Of a DNA stretch of 64,000 nt, positions 34,367 through 41,930 are shown piece after piece; within the stretch, counting starts at the first letter, position 1, and each line of letters opens with the position of its first letter. The stretch comes from JAWKHR01 sp041394725. Its GTDB lineage: Bacteria > Acidobacteriota > Vicinamibacteria > Vicinamibacterales > SCN-69-37. Under the pieces are notes generated by a model. That model worked only from the letters and a program-made list of their open reading frames with translations. It was not told the origin of the DNA and searched no databases. The translations under genes and the position numbers were made by a program. The stretch is taken from NCBI GenBank assembly GCA_041394725.1, contig JAWKHR010000015.1, positions 62,001 through 126,000 on the forward strand, read 5' to 3'.

Positions 34367-35253
34367 TGCGCATCATCTCCGAGGTGTACCGGGAAGGCCT
34401 CGCGGCCATCAACCAGGCGGCCGACCGCCTGTCGAACGCCGAACGGCAGCTCTCGAGCGGGCGTCGCGTCAACGCGGCCAGCGAGGACCCGCGTGGCGTC
34501 CAGCAGGCCATCGGCGCCCACGGCTCGCTCGCGCGCGTGGATGCCTACACCGCGACCGGCAACTCCGCCTCGGCGCGCCTCGCGGCCGCCGACTCCGCGC
34601 TCGCGTCGTTCGTCGACAAGCTGACGTCGGCGCTCTCGACCGCGCACGGCGCGCGCGGGTCTTCGGCCACCGCCACGACGCGCGCGGCCGCGGCCACCGA
34701 GATCCGGGCCCTGCGCGACGGGCTCGCGTCGGACCTGAACGTCAGCTTCGACGGGACCTACCTGTTCTCCGGCAGCCGGACGACCGACCCGGCGTGGGTC
34801 AATTCCGGTTCCGGCTGGACCTACCAGGGTGATGCGTCCCCGGTGCAGGTCGAGGTGGACCGCGGCCGGCTGGTCTCGGTGTCGTTCGACGGCCAGGCCA
34901 TCGCCCAGGGCACCGATCCCGAGGACGTCTTCACCGTGCTCGACAACCTCGCCGCCTCGATCGAGGCCGGCGACGACGCGGCGGTGACGACGGGCATCGA
35001 CGCGCTCGAGCGCGCGTTCGACCGCGCCGCCGTCACCCAGGGCCGGCTCGGGGCGGCCGAACGGACGGTCGAGGACACCTCGCTCCGGCTCTCGGCGGTG
35101 CGCGTGGCCGCCGAATCGCGGCGTTCGAAGCTCGAGGACACGGACCTCGCCGGCGCCATCACCGCGCTCAACCAGGCCGACACGGCCTACCGCGGCGCCC
35201 TCGGGGCCGTGAGTTCGGCGGAGCGCCAGTCGCTCCTTGACTACCTGCGATGA
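34366..35253 (+). CDS. flgL: Hook-filament junction protein FlgL (HAP3)
   Basis: 295 residues. FlgL is the second junction protein and a flagellin relative. N-terminal signature: EGLAAINQAADRLSNAERQLSSGRRVNAASEDPRGVQQAIGAHGSL. Central FDGTYLFSGSRTTDPAW is typical of FlgL. The C-terminal helix (LGAAERTVEDTSLRLSAVRVAAESRRSKLEDTDLAGAITALNQADTAYRGALGAV) matches the flagellin D0/D1 pattern. FliW and CsrA follow immediately, so junction proteins and the flagellin translation control are co-expressed. Confidence 0.94.
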   Translation: MRIISEVYREGLAAINQAADRLSNAERQLSSGRRVNAASEDPRGVQQAIGAHGSLARVDAYTATGNSASARLAAADSALASFVDKLTSALSTAHGARGSSATATTRAAAATEIRALRDGLASDLNVSFDGTYLFSGSRTTDPAWVNSGSGWTYQGDASPVQVEVDRGRLVSVSFDGQAIAQGTDPEDVFTVLDNLAASIEAGDDAAVTTGIDALERAFDRAAVTQGRLGAAERTVEDTSLRLSAVRVAAESRRSKLEDTDLAGAITALNQADTAYRGALGAVSSAERQSLLDYLR

Positions 35254-35648
35254 CCGATTCGGTGACCGAACGCGAGATCGTGACCTTCCCGGAGGGCCTG
35301 CCGGGCTTCGAGACCACCCGCCGCTTCGTGCTCCAGAAAGCCGACGGCCTCGAGCCGTTCACGCTCGTCCGTGGCCTGGACGACGGCGCGCCGGCGTTCG
35401 TGGCGATCGAGCCGCAACGGGTCGACGGCGACTTCCGGGCGACCATCCAGCCCGGCGACCGCCTGCGGCTGCAGGCGCGGGCCGGCGACGCGCTCCTCTG
35501 GCTCGCGCTCGTGACGGTCCAGGCGGACGGCACCGTCACGGTCAACCTGCGCGCGCCGATCGTCGTGAACCCGGCGACCATGCTCGGCCTCCAGGTCGTC
35601 GTGGCCGACAGCCCCTACGCGCTCGATCATCCGCTCCTGGCGGCCTGA
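35250..35648 (+). CDS. fliW: Flagellar assembly factor FliW
   Basis: 132 residues. FliW binds flagellin and CsrA; free flagellin displaces CsrA from inhibition. Family pattern: VTFPEGLPGFETTRRFVLQKADGLEPFTLVRGLDDGAPAFVAIEP, then LWLALVTVQADGTVTVNLRAPIVVNPATMLGLQVVVADSPYALDHPL. It overlaps flgL by four bases and ends one base before csrA, the classic fliW-csrA pair. Confidence 0.95.
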   Translation: MTDSVTEREIVTFPEGLPGFETTRRFVLQKADGLEPFTLVRGLDDGAPAFVAIEPQRVDGDFRATIQPGDRLRLQARAGDALLWLALVTVQADGTVTVNLRAPIVVNPATMLGLQVVVADSPYALDHPLLAA

Positions 35649-35649
35649 C

Positions 35650-35934
35650 GTGCTCGTCTTCACGCGTCGGAAGGACGAAGCCATCATCATCGGCGACGGG
35701 ATCGAGGTCCGCGTCCTGCGGGTCGGCAAGGACGGCGTCCGGCTGGGCATCACGGCCGCGCCGCACGTGCCGGTCCACCGCCGCGAGGTGTACGACCAAA
35801 TCCGTGCGGCCAACGCGCAGGCCGCGGCCGACGCCTCGAGCGTGACCGAGCTGCTGGCGAAGCTGCGCGAGGCCACGGGGCAGGCTGCGTTCGGGCCGGC
35901 GCCGGGTGCCGGGCGGGCCTCGGGAGACGACTGA
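35650..35934 (+). CDS. csrA: Carbon storage / flagellin translation regulator CsrA
   Basis: 94 residues, GTG start. CsrA is a dimeric RNA-binding protein that recognises ANGGA loops near ribosome sites. Its core is intact: LVFTRRKDEAIIIGDGIEVRVLRVGKDGVRLGITAAPHVPVHRREVYDQI, including the RNA-contacting N-terminal strand and the VHRREV segment. A C-terminal Ala/Gly tail of about 40 residues makes it longer than the usual 60-75. The likely target is the fliC leader (hairpin at 40035-40052 and the site over the Shine-Dalgarno). Confidence 0.95.
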   Translation: MLVFTRRKDEAIIIGDGIEVRVLRVGKDGVRLGITAAPHVPVHRREVYDQIRAANAQAAADASSVTELLAKLREATGQAAFGPAPGAGRASGDD

Positions 35935-35935
35935 G

Positions 35936-36895
35936 ATGCGGTGCGTGGACTGGCGCGCCCTGCGCGGGGACGACGTGGCGCCGCTCCTGGCGAGTGAGAT
36001 GCTGGCCTACCGCGACGCGCTCGGCTGGGACGTGTCGCGGGCGTGGTCGGTGATCGAGCCGGCGCGCGCCGAGGGGCGCCTGCCGGGGTTCGTCGCGGTC
36101 GGCACCGACGGAGAGCCGCGCGGCTGGACCTGCTTCGTGCCGCACCGTGACACGATCCAGGTGGCGACGCTCGTCGCCTCCGGCGAGCCGGCGACGGCGC
36201 GCCTGGTCCGCGGCATCCTCCGGGCCACCGAGGCGGCGCGCGCCGACCTCTGCACGTTGTTCGTGCGCGATGCGGCGCCGGGGCTGCCGGAGATCCTGCG
36301 GCGGGCCGGGTTCGACGTCGCGCGGTACCGGTATCTGTCGGCGTCGGTGCGCGGCGCCGGGCCGGACGCCGCCGGTGCCCGCGCCTGGACCCTCGCCGAC
36401 TTCCCGGCGACGGCGGACCTGCTCCGGCGCGCCTACGCCGGATCCACCGACGTGCGCGCGTTCGCCCCGAACGGCACCCGCGAGGAATGGCGCGAGTACC
36501 TGGCGTCGCTCGTGGCGGGGCCGGGGTGCGGCCAGTTCCAGCCCGCGGTCAGCCGCGTGGCGGCCGCCTCGGACGGCGCCGCGGCCCTCGCCGGCGCGGT
36601 CCTGACGACCGAGCTCAGCGACCGCACGGCGCACCTCGCGCAGGTCGTCGTGGATCCGGCCGCGCGGGGCCGCGGCCTGGCGCGCGCGCTCATCGACGGG
36701 GCGCGGCGCGCGGCGGCCGGCCGCGGCGCGCGTGACGTCACGCTGCTCGTGGCCGAGAGCAACCGGCCGGCGGCGCAGCTCTACGCCTCGCTCGGGTTTC
36801 GCGATCGCGGGGTGTTCGTGGCAGGGATGCGGCGTCAGCCGCGACGGTCGACGAGCGTCGCGTTGGCGACGGGCGGCGTCAGCACCCGGCGGTAG
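35936..36895 (+). CDS. Tandem GNAT-fold acetyltransferase
   Basis: 319 residues. The C-terminal GNAT domain (about 140-305) is clear: acetyl-CoA loop VVVDPAARGRGLARALIDGARRAAAGRGARDVTLLVAESNRPAAQLYASLGFRDRG. The N-terminal 130 residues look like a second, degenerate GNAT copy (GWTCFVPHRDTIQVATLVASGEPATARLVRGILRA). The gene begins one base after csrA and is likely part of that operon. Candidate roles are acetylation of a flagellar protein or of a sugar in the nearby nonulosonic-acid pathway, whose PseH-like step is otherwise missing; neither is proven. The 3' end overlaps the convergent fliT-like gene by 61 bases. Confidence 0.85.
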   Translation: MRCVDWRALRGDDVAPLLASEMLAYRDALGWDVSRAWSVIEPARAEGRLPGFVAVGTDGEPRGWTCFVPHRDTIQVATLVASGEPATARLVRGILRATEAARADLCTLFVRDAAPGLPEILRRAGFDVARYRYLSASVRGAGPDAAGARAWTLADFPATADLLRRAYAGSTDVRAFAPNGTREEWREYLASLVAGPGCGQFQPAVSRVAAASDGAAALAGAVLTTELSDRTAHLAQVVVDPAARGRGLARALIDGARRAAAGRGARDVTLLVAESNRPAAQLYASLGFRDRGVFVAGMRRQPRRSTSVALATGGVSTRR

Positions 36896-37308
36896 GCGGC
36901 CAGCGTCGCCTCGCCGCGTTCCAGGCTCGCGAGCGCGCTGCGGCGCGCCATTTCGGCGTCGGCCAGGGCCGACATCGACGCCTGGTCGGTGGCCAGGATC
37001 GTGTTCACCAGCCGGCCCGCCTCGCGGTGGAGCGCCGCGACGTCCTCGAAGCCCTCGATCCGCGAGACGACGGCCCGGTGCTCGCCGAGCGTCTGCCGGA
37101 CCGCCCGCAGGCCCTCCTCGATCATCACCAGGCTCCGCATGATCTCGTCGCGCCGACCGGCGACCGTGCCGAAGGCCTCGTAGTCGCCCGTGCGCGTCAC
37201 GTCGTGCTGGGTCCGCGCGACCGTCTGCAGCTGGTGGAGCAGCTGCAGCTCCGCCTCGATGCCGGCGCGGTAGTCGTCGACGAGCCTGGCGAGGTCGTCG
37301 GGCGTCAC
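36835..37308 (-). CDS. Putative FliT/FlgN-type flagellar chaperone
   Basis: 157 residues from the GTG at 37308, which shares a GTGA overlap with the fliS stop; the frame is open 13 codons further but inside fliS. The protein is all helix with heptad-like patterns (YRAGIEAELQLLHQLQTVARTQHDVTRTGDYEAFGTVAGRRDEIMRSLVMIEEGL, then LHREAGRLVNTILATDQASMSAL). This resembles the FlgN/FliT family in pattern, and the position after fliS is where fliT usually sits. FliT binds FliD, which is encoded in the same operon. Sequence support alone is modest. Confidence 0.68.
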   Translation of the reverse strand: MTPDDLARLVDDYRAGIEAELQLLHQLQTVARTQHDVTRTGDYEAFGTVAGRRDEIMRSLVMIEEGLRAVRQTLGEHRAVVSRIEGFEDVAALHREAGRLVNTILATDQASMSALADAEMARRSALASLERGEATLAAYRRVLTPPVANATLVDRRG

Positions 37309-37712
37309 GGATGGGTTCCGGCCGGCTGGCGGGCGATCGTCGACCACGCGTCGCGCAGCGTCTCGAGCACGCTCAGCACCTCTTCCAGCGGGCGGGCGTC
37401 CTGCGACATCGTCACGTCGAGCAGGCGTGCCGTGATCCAGTCGTAGAGCCGGTCGAGCTCCTGCGCGACGGTGCCGCCGCGCTCCATGTCGAGCGTGCTC
37501 TGCAGCTCCGTCACGATGCCCATCACGCGGGATATCGCGTCGCGCCGCGCCGGGATGTCGCGCCGTGCCAGCGCCTCGCGCGCCGCCTGGCCGGACCGCA
37601 GGGCCTGGTCGTAGAGCAGCACCACGAGCTCGATCGGGGAGCTGGCCTGCACCTGGGTGCGGAGGTACTGTTGCGCGGCGCGGGTGGGTGGCGTCATGGA
37701 GGCGATGGACAT
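37305..37712 (-). CDS. fliS: Flagellin export chaperone FliS
   Basis: 135 residues. FliS clamps the C-terminus of flagellin to prevent early polymerisation. Family pattern: QYLRTQVQASSPIELVVLLYDQALRSGQAAREALARRDIPARRDAISRVMGIVTELQSTLDMERGGTVAQELDRLYDWITARLLDVTMSQD. Length is normal. The gene is 21 bases downstream of fliD in the fliC-fliD-fliS operon. Confidence 0.95.
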   Translation of the reverse strand: MSIASMTPPTRAAQQYLRTQVQASSPIELVVLLYDQALRSGQAAREALARRDIPARRDAISRVMGIVTELQSTLDMERGGTVAQELDRLYDWITARLLDVTMSQDARPLEEVLSVLETLRDAWSTIARQPAGTHP

Positions 37713-37733
37713 GGCGTGAACCGTGGCGAAAGG

Positions 37734-39101
37734 CTAGAGCGAGCCGAGACTGGCCCCGAAGCTGCCCAGCGACGAGGACTGGTTGCGCAGCTGCGACATG
37801 ATCTGGTCGGCCTGGATGAATTCCCGCAGCAGGCCCTCGCGCTGGACCGCGAGGCGCTGCTGCATGCTCAGGATCTGCGAGTCGAGCCCGCTGGCCTGCT
37901 GGGTCAGCCGGTCGGTCGCGCTCGGGATGAACCCTGAGGCCTGGGTGTACTCCTTGAGCTGCGTCGCGACGCGGCCGAACACCCCGTCGTCGCCGGTGAA
38001 CAGCGCCCGGACCGCGTCCGGGTCCGTCGCCACCGCTTCGTTGAACACCGCGTCGTTGATCTGGAGCGTGCCCGCCGTGGTGAACTCGATGCCCACCTCG
38101 GACAGGCGCGTGAACGTCGTGCCCGCCGCCGACTCGCCGAGCAACTCGGTCCGCAGGCTGCTGCGGAGCTGTCGGACCAGCGGGTCCCGGCCGATGGCGC
38201 CGGACGTCCCGGCGACCGACGCGTTGCGCTGGTCGGTGGTGAACTTGACCAGGTCGTTGTAGGCCGAGACGAACTTCTGAGCCTTGGTCTTGATCGCCGT
38301 GCTGTCGGACGCGACGTCCACCCCGATCGTCGTCGCGGTGTCCTTGCGGAGCGCCGTGAGCGTCACGCCCGGGATGACGTCGGCGAACGTGTTCGAGCTG
38401 CCGGTGACCGCGATGTTGTTCACGAGCAGCGAGGCGTCGCTCGCGCTCACCGCGTTGTCCGCGGCCGAGTCGCCCGACGTGCCGTCGCCGTCCGTGTCCG
38501 TGAAGGTGATCCCCAGGCCGCCCGTCAGGGCGTTGGTGATCGTGAAGGCGTAGTCGGCCCCGGTCTGGCTGCTCGTGAGCACCAGCCGGTAGGTGTCGGT
38601 CGCCGTCCGGATGACCGACGCCGACACGCCGATGCCGTCCGTGTCGTTGATCGCGTCGGCGAGGCCCTGGAGCGTCACGTCGCCCGTCAGGGTCACGTCC
38701 ACGCCGCCGATCGTCAGCGTGCCGGCGCTCGCCACCACCGTGCTGTTCGCGTCCGGCGACGAGGAGGCCGAGGCGGTGACCTGGGCCCGGGCCAGCTCGT
38801 TGACGACCACGTCGTAGTGGCCCGCCACCGCGCCGCCGCCGACCGAGACGCCGAGCGCCGTCGCGTCGGTGGTCGAGCCCGCGAAGCTGTTGAAGGAATC
38901 CTCGTCGCCGAGGGCGCCCGCGGCGCTCTGGAGCGACGAAATCTGGGACGAGAACGTGCGGAACGTCGTGACCTGAGACTGCAGGTCGCGCTGCCGGGTC
39001 TGCAGCGCGGTCAGCGGCTGGCTGGCCTGCTGCATGATCGCGTCCAACACGACGTTGAAGTCGATGTTGTTGAAGCCGCTGAACGTGATCGGTGAGCTCA
39101 C
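37734..39101 (-). CDS. fliD: Filament cap protein FliD (HAP2)
   Basis: 455 residues, GTG start with CAGGGAG seven bases ahead. FliD forms the cap under which flagellin is added. N-terminal signature ITFSGFNNIDFNVVLDAIMQQASQPLTALQTRQRDLQSQVTTF; central part rich in Thr, Ser and Asp beta structure; and C-terminal FGRVATQLKEYTQASGFIPSATDRLTQQASGLDSQILSMQQRLAVQREGLLREFIQADQIMSQLRNQSSSL. The only gap to fliC (106 bases) holds the fliC terminator hairpin and no own promoter, so fliD is probably expressed by read-through. Confidence 0.94.
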   Translation of the reverse strand: MSSPITFSGFNNIDFNVVLDAIMQQASQPLTALQTRQRDLQSQVTTFRTFSSQISSLQSAAGALGDEDSFNSFAGSTTDATALGVSVGGGAVAGHYDVVVNELARAQVTASASSSPDANSTVVASAGTLTIGGVDVTLTGDVTLQGLADAINDTDGIGVSASVIRTATDTYRLVLTSSQTGADYAFTITNALTGGLGITFTDTDGDGTSGDSAADNAVSASDASLLVNNIAVTGSSNTFADVIPGVTLTALRKDTATTIGVDVASDSTAIKTKAQKFVSAYNDLVKFTTDQRNASVAGTSGAIGRDPLVRQLRSSLRTELLGESAAGTTFTRLSEVGIEFTTAGTLQINDAVFNEAVATDPDAVRALFTGDDGVFGRVATQLKEYTQASGFIPSATDRLTQQASGLDSQILSMQQRLAVQREGLLREFIQADQIMSQLRNQSSSLGSFGASLGSL

Positions 39102-39167
39102 CCGGGTCTCCCTGGCGTTGCCTGGTCCGGCGGGCGGGGCGCGCGGCCCGGCGCCGGCGTGACGAAC

Positions 39168-39200
39168 CCGGACGGACGGGCTCGACGCCCGTCCGTCCGG
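39168..39200 (-). terminator. Perfect hairpin just downstream of fliC
   Basis: A 14-base perfect stem (CCGGACGGACGGGC at 39168-39181 pairing with 39187-39200) with a five-base loop begins eight bases after the fliC stop. The following bases are not U-rich. It may act as a partial terminator or as a 3' stabiliser that keeps flagellin mRNA more abundant than the fliD part. Confidence 0.65.
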
Positions 39201-39207
39201 TCTGGAA

Positions 39208-40008
39208 CTACCGCAGCAGCGAGAGCACCGCGCCGCTCTGCTGGTTGGCCTGCGCGAGCACCGCGATGCCGCTCTGCGTCAGGATGCTGTACCGCGTCAG
39301 GTTCGCCGACTCCTCCGCGATGTTCGCGTCGCGGATCCGGCTCTCGGCGGCCTTGTTGCTCGTGATCTGGGACTGCGCCAGCGTGATCGCGAACGTCAGG
39401 CGGTTCTGGATGGTGCCGACCGTCGCCTGGGCCTGGCCGAGGGTGTCGACCGCCGCCGAGATCGCCGTCAGCGCCGTCGCCGCGTTCGAGGCCGACGAGA
39501 CGTCGAGGCTGGCCACGCCCAGCGTCGTGCCGTCCGCCGCGCCAATCGTCCCGCCGATCGTGCCGTTCGAGCCGTCCGCGCTCACGAAGATCGAGAAGCC
39601 CGAGCTCGACGTCAGGCCCGCCACGTTGGCCTCGCGGTCGATTTCCGCGAGCACGTCCTGGAACTCCGAGTCCAGGATCGAGCGGTCCACCGACAGGCTC
39701 GACGAGGCCGACTGCGTGGCGAGCGTCGCCAGGCGGTCGAGCAGGGTCGAGATGTTGTTCAGCGCGCCGTCCTTGATCTGGAGCGTCGAGAGGCCGTCGT
39801 TCGCGTTGCGAACGCCCTGCGACAGGATCGCCACGTCGGACCGGTACCCGTTGGCGAGGACCAGGCCCGCCGCGTCGTCACCCGAGCGGTTGATGCGGAA
39901 GCCGCTCGACAGGCGCTCGAGGGTCTTCTGCAGGCCGATGTTGGTCGTCGCCAGGTTGGCCTGGGCGTTGACCGCCGAAATGTTGGAAACTACTGAAAAC
40001 GAAGCCAT
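39208..40008 (-). CDS. fliC: Flagellin FliC
   Basis: 266 residues from the ATG at 40008, the only start with a good ribosome site (GGGAGGA). The N-terminal D0/D1 is SVVSNISAVNAQANLATTNIGLQKTLERLSSGFRINRSGDDAAGLVLANGYRSD, and the C-terminal D1/D0 is LTFAITLAQSQITSNKAAESRIRDANIAEESANLTRYSILTQSGIAVLAQANQQSGAVLSLLR. The exposed D2/D3 region is nearly absent (about 60 residues of Gly, Ser and Thr), a minimal flagellin. The short exposed part has several Ser/Thr (TSSSGFSIFVSADGSNG) that could carry the sugars made by the neighbouring cluster. It is the only flagellin gene seen. Confidence 0.96.
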   Translation of the reverse strand: MASFSVVSNISAVNAQANLATTNIGLQKTLERLSSGFRINRSGDDAAGLVLANGYRSDVAILSQGVRNANDGLSTLQIKDGALNNISTLLDRLATLATQSASSSLSVDRSILDSEFQDVLAEIDREANVAGLTSSSGFSIFVSADGSNGTIGGTIGAADGTTLGVASLDVSSASNAATALTAISAAVDTLGQAQATVGTIQNRLTFAITLAQSQITSNKAAESRIRDANIAEESANLTRYSILTQSGIAVLAQANQQSGAVLSLLR

Positions 40009-40017
40009 CTCTGTTGT

Positions 40018-40052
40018 CCTCCCTGAAAGTCGAGACCGGCGTCCCTGCCGGT
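40018..40052 (-). promoter_or_regulatory. Two-site CsrA-type element in the fliC leader
   Basis: On the minus strand a perfect six-base stem ACCGGC/GCCGGT (40052-40047 with 40040-40035) presents the loop AGGGAC, containing the CsrA core ANGGA. A second AGGGA overlaps the Shine-Dalgarno GGGAGGA (40024-40018), nine bases before the ATG. Upstream hairpin plus Shine-Dalgarno site is the known layout of CsrA control of flagellin in Bacillus hag. Confidence 0.6.
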
Positions 40053-40090
40053 CGTGTGGACGGCCCCCCCGGCCGCCCGTCACGAGGTGG

Positions 40091-40117
40091 TAATCGGAAC
40101 CCTCCCCGGTTTCTTTA
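40091..40117 (-). promoter_or_regulatory. Sigma28 promoter of fliC
   Basis: On the minus strand: TAAAGAAA (40117-40110), 11 bases, TCCGATTA (40098-40091). The core bases TAAAG and CCGAT agree with the sigma28 consensus at exact spacing. Transcription should begin near 40084, leaving a leader of about 76 bases that holds the CsrA-type element. Confidence 0.8.
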
Positions 40118-40132
40118 ACGACTCACGGGAGT

Positions 40133-40147
40133 TGGCAGCGTTTTCGC
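40133..40147 (+). promoter_or_regulatory. Sigma54-type promoter of the glycosylation operon
   Basis: TGGCAGC-GTTT-TCGC: GG at 40134-40135 and GC at 40146-40147 have the exact -24/-12 offset, and TGGCA is perfect; the -12 half has TCGC instead of TTGC. Transcription would begin near 40159, just before the GGAAGGAG ribosome site of the next gene. It lies back-to-back with the fliC promoter, so the two divergent units may share control. Confidence 0.55.
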
Positions 40148-40175
40148 CTTTCTCTGGTCCCGGAAGGAGCCCACG

Positions 40176-40763
40176 ATGGCCGCCACCGAGACCGGGCACG
40201 CTGCCGAACACGCCGGATCCACTGCGAAAATCCGGCCAATTCCCGAGGCCCAGCGCCGCGAGGCCGAACGGCCCGATCCGCGCGGCGACCGGGTGGCCAC
40301 GCTCCCGACTGTCGGTCGGCCGACACCCGTGCCGGTTCCGGGCGTCGATGGACCGACGCTGGTCGCCGAGGCGGCGGTCACGGCGCTCCAGAGCCTCGAG
40401 GCCATTGCCCGGCACACCCATGAGGTGGCCGACGCCTTCCGCTGGAATCACGTCACGCTCGGACAGGGTGGCCTCTCGGCGCTCGTCCAGAGCACCCAGA
40501 CCCTGCTCCGCCTCGCGGTGACGGCGGCCGAGGTGACCGGCACGCCCTTCGAGCGCTTCTGCCGCGTGGGCGACGAGCGCGCCGACCTGCTGACCCGGGC
40601 CGCCGTGGACGAGGTCATCGCCGCGCAGATGGCCCGTGACTGGTCGGCGCTCGCTGGCGCGCTCGACGGCGCGTTCGTCCCGGCCATGGAGGCCTGGCGG
40701 GACGTCTTCGGCCAGCTGGTGCCGCCGGCGGGGGAGCCGGGCCCCGGGGGCAGCGCCGCATGA
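40176..40763 (+). CDS. Unknown protein at the head of the glycosylation operon
   Basis: 195 residues; no family recognised. The first 60 residues are Pro/Arg/Glu-rich and probably disordered. The rest is helical: VAEAAVTALQSLEAIARHTHEVADAFRWNHVTLGQGGLSALVQSTQTLLRLAVTAAEVTG, then RADLLTRAAVDEVIAAQMARDWSALAGALDGAFVPAMEAWRDVFGQLV. No signal peptide, membrane helix or catalytic motif is seen. A strong ribosome site (GGAAGGAG) precedes the ATG, and the end overlaps the pseC start by four bases, so it is translationally tied to flagellin sugar synthesis. It may be a flagellin-binding or regulatory helper; that is guesswork from position. Confidence 0.75.
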   Translation: MAATETGHAAEHAGSTAKIRPIPEAQRREAERPDPRGDRVATLPTVGRPTPVPVPGVDGPTLVAEAAVTALQSLEAIARHTHEVADAFRWNHVTLGQGGLSALVQSTQTLLRLAVTAAEVTGTPFERFCRVGDERADLLTRAAVDEVIAAQMARDWSALAGALDGAFVPAMEAWRDVFGQLVPPAGEPGPGGSAA

Positions 40764-41929
40764 TCACGACCGCGACCACGGCCGTGCCGTTCTCCCCGCC
40801 GGACATCGGCGCGGATGAGATCGCCGAGGTCATCGCGACCCTCGAGTCGGGCTGGCTCTCGACGGGGCCGCGCGTCCGCCGGTTCGAGGCGGCGTTTGCC
40901 GCCTACGTCGGCGCGCCGCACGCGGTCGCGCTCAACTCCTGCACGGCCGGCCTGCACCTGGCGCTGCTCGCGGCCGGCGTCGGTCCCGGTGACCAGGTCG
41001 TCACCTCGCCGCTGACGTTCTGCGCCACCGCCAACGTCATCCTGCACACCGGCGCGACGCCGGTCTTCGCCGACGTCGATCCGGAGACCGGCAACCTCGA
41101 CCCGGACGCCGCCGCGGCCGCCGTGACGCCCTGGACCCGGGCGCTGATGCCGGTCCACTACGCCGGTCGTCCGGCCGACGTCCCTGGCCTGACGGCCGTG
41201 GCGCGCGCGCACCGGCTCGTGACCGTCGAGGACGCGGCGCACTGCCTGGAAGGCGTGGCGGGCGGCCGGAAGATCGGCACCACCGCCGACTTCACCGCCT
41301 TCAGTTTCTACGCCACCAAGAACCTGACGACGGGCGAGGGCGGGATGCTGACGACCGCGTCAGCCGAGGCCGCCGAGCGCGTGCGGGTGGCGTCGAACCA
41401 CGGGATCAGCCGCAACGCCTGGACGCGCGACCAGGCGGCGGGCGCCCCGCGGTACGACGTGGTCGCCGCCGGCTTCAAGTACAACATGACGGATCTGCAG
41501 GCGGCCATCGGCCTGCACCAGCTCGCTGCGGTCGACCGCCACGCCGAGCGCCGCCGCGCGATCTGCGCGCGCTACGACGAGGCCTTCGACGGTCTGCCGT
41601 TCGCCCCGTGGGCGCCCCTGCCGGACGGGGCGGTGCACGCGCGGCACCTGTACGTCGTGCGCGTCCGCGAAGGCGTGCCGGGCCATGCGGGCCTGCCGCG
41701 CGAGACCCTGGCCGCGGCGCTCGCCGCGCGCGGCATCGCCACGAGCGTCCACTTTCCCGCGCTCCACCTGACGCGCTTCTACGCCGACCGGTTCGGCTTC
41801 ACCCGCGGGCGGTTTCCGCACGCCGAGCGCCTCGCCGACGAGGTGCTCTCGCTGCCGCTCTCGCCCGCCCTCACCGACGCGCACGTCGATCAGGTGATCG
41901 ACGCGGTGCGCGACCTCTACGGCGCCTGA
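40760..41929 (+). CDS. pseC: PseC-like sugar aminotransferase (DegT/DnrJ/EryC1/StrS family)
   Basis: 389 residues. It should transaminate a UDP-4-keto-6-deoxy-sugar with PLP. Motifs: FSPPDIGADEIAEVIATLESGWLSTGPRVRRFEAAFAAYVGA, the PLP site SCTAGLHLALLAAGVGPGDQVVTSPLTFCATAN, EDAAHCLEG, and the Schiff-base lysine in FSFYATKNLTTGEGGMLTT. It ends with FYADRFGFTRGRFPHAERLADEVLSLPLSP. PseC makes UDP-4-amino-4,6-dideoxy-AltNAc in pseudaminic acid synthesis, and PseG- and PseI-like genes follow. The exact sugar could also be a related nonulosonate precursor. Confidence 0.88.
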   Translation: MITTATTAVPFSPPDIGADEIAEVIATLESGWLSTGPRVRRFEAAFAAYVGAPHAVALNSCTAGLHLALLAAGVGPGDQVVTSPLTFCATANVILHTGATPVFADVDPETGNLDPDAAAAAVTPWTRALMPVHYAGRPADVPGLTAVARAHRLVTVEDAAHCLEGVAGGRKIGTTADFTAFSFYATKNLTTGEGGMLTTASAEAAERVRVASNHGISRNAWTRDQAAGAPRYDVVAAGFKYNMTDLQAAIGLHQLAAVDRHAERRRAICARYDEAFDGLPFAPWAPLPDGAVHARHLYVVRVREGVPGHAGLPRETLAAALAARGIATSVHFPALHLTRFYADRFGFTRGRFPHAERLADEVLSLPLSPALTDAHVDQVIDAVRDLYGA

Positions 41930-41930
41930 C

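Noticed and set aside
40009..40090. GC-rich dyads upstream of the fliC CsrA-type hairpin as terminator
   Set aside because: They lie within the fliC leader; termination there would abolish flagellin expression, and the ANGGA loop gives a better explanation for the main stem.
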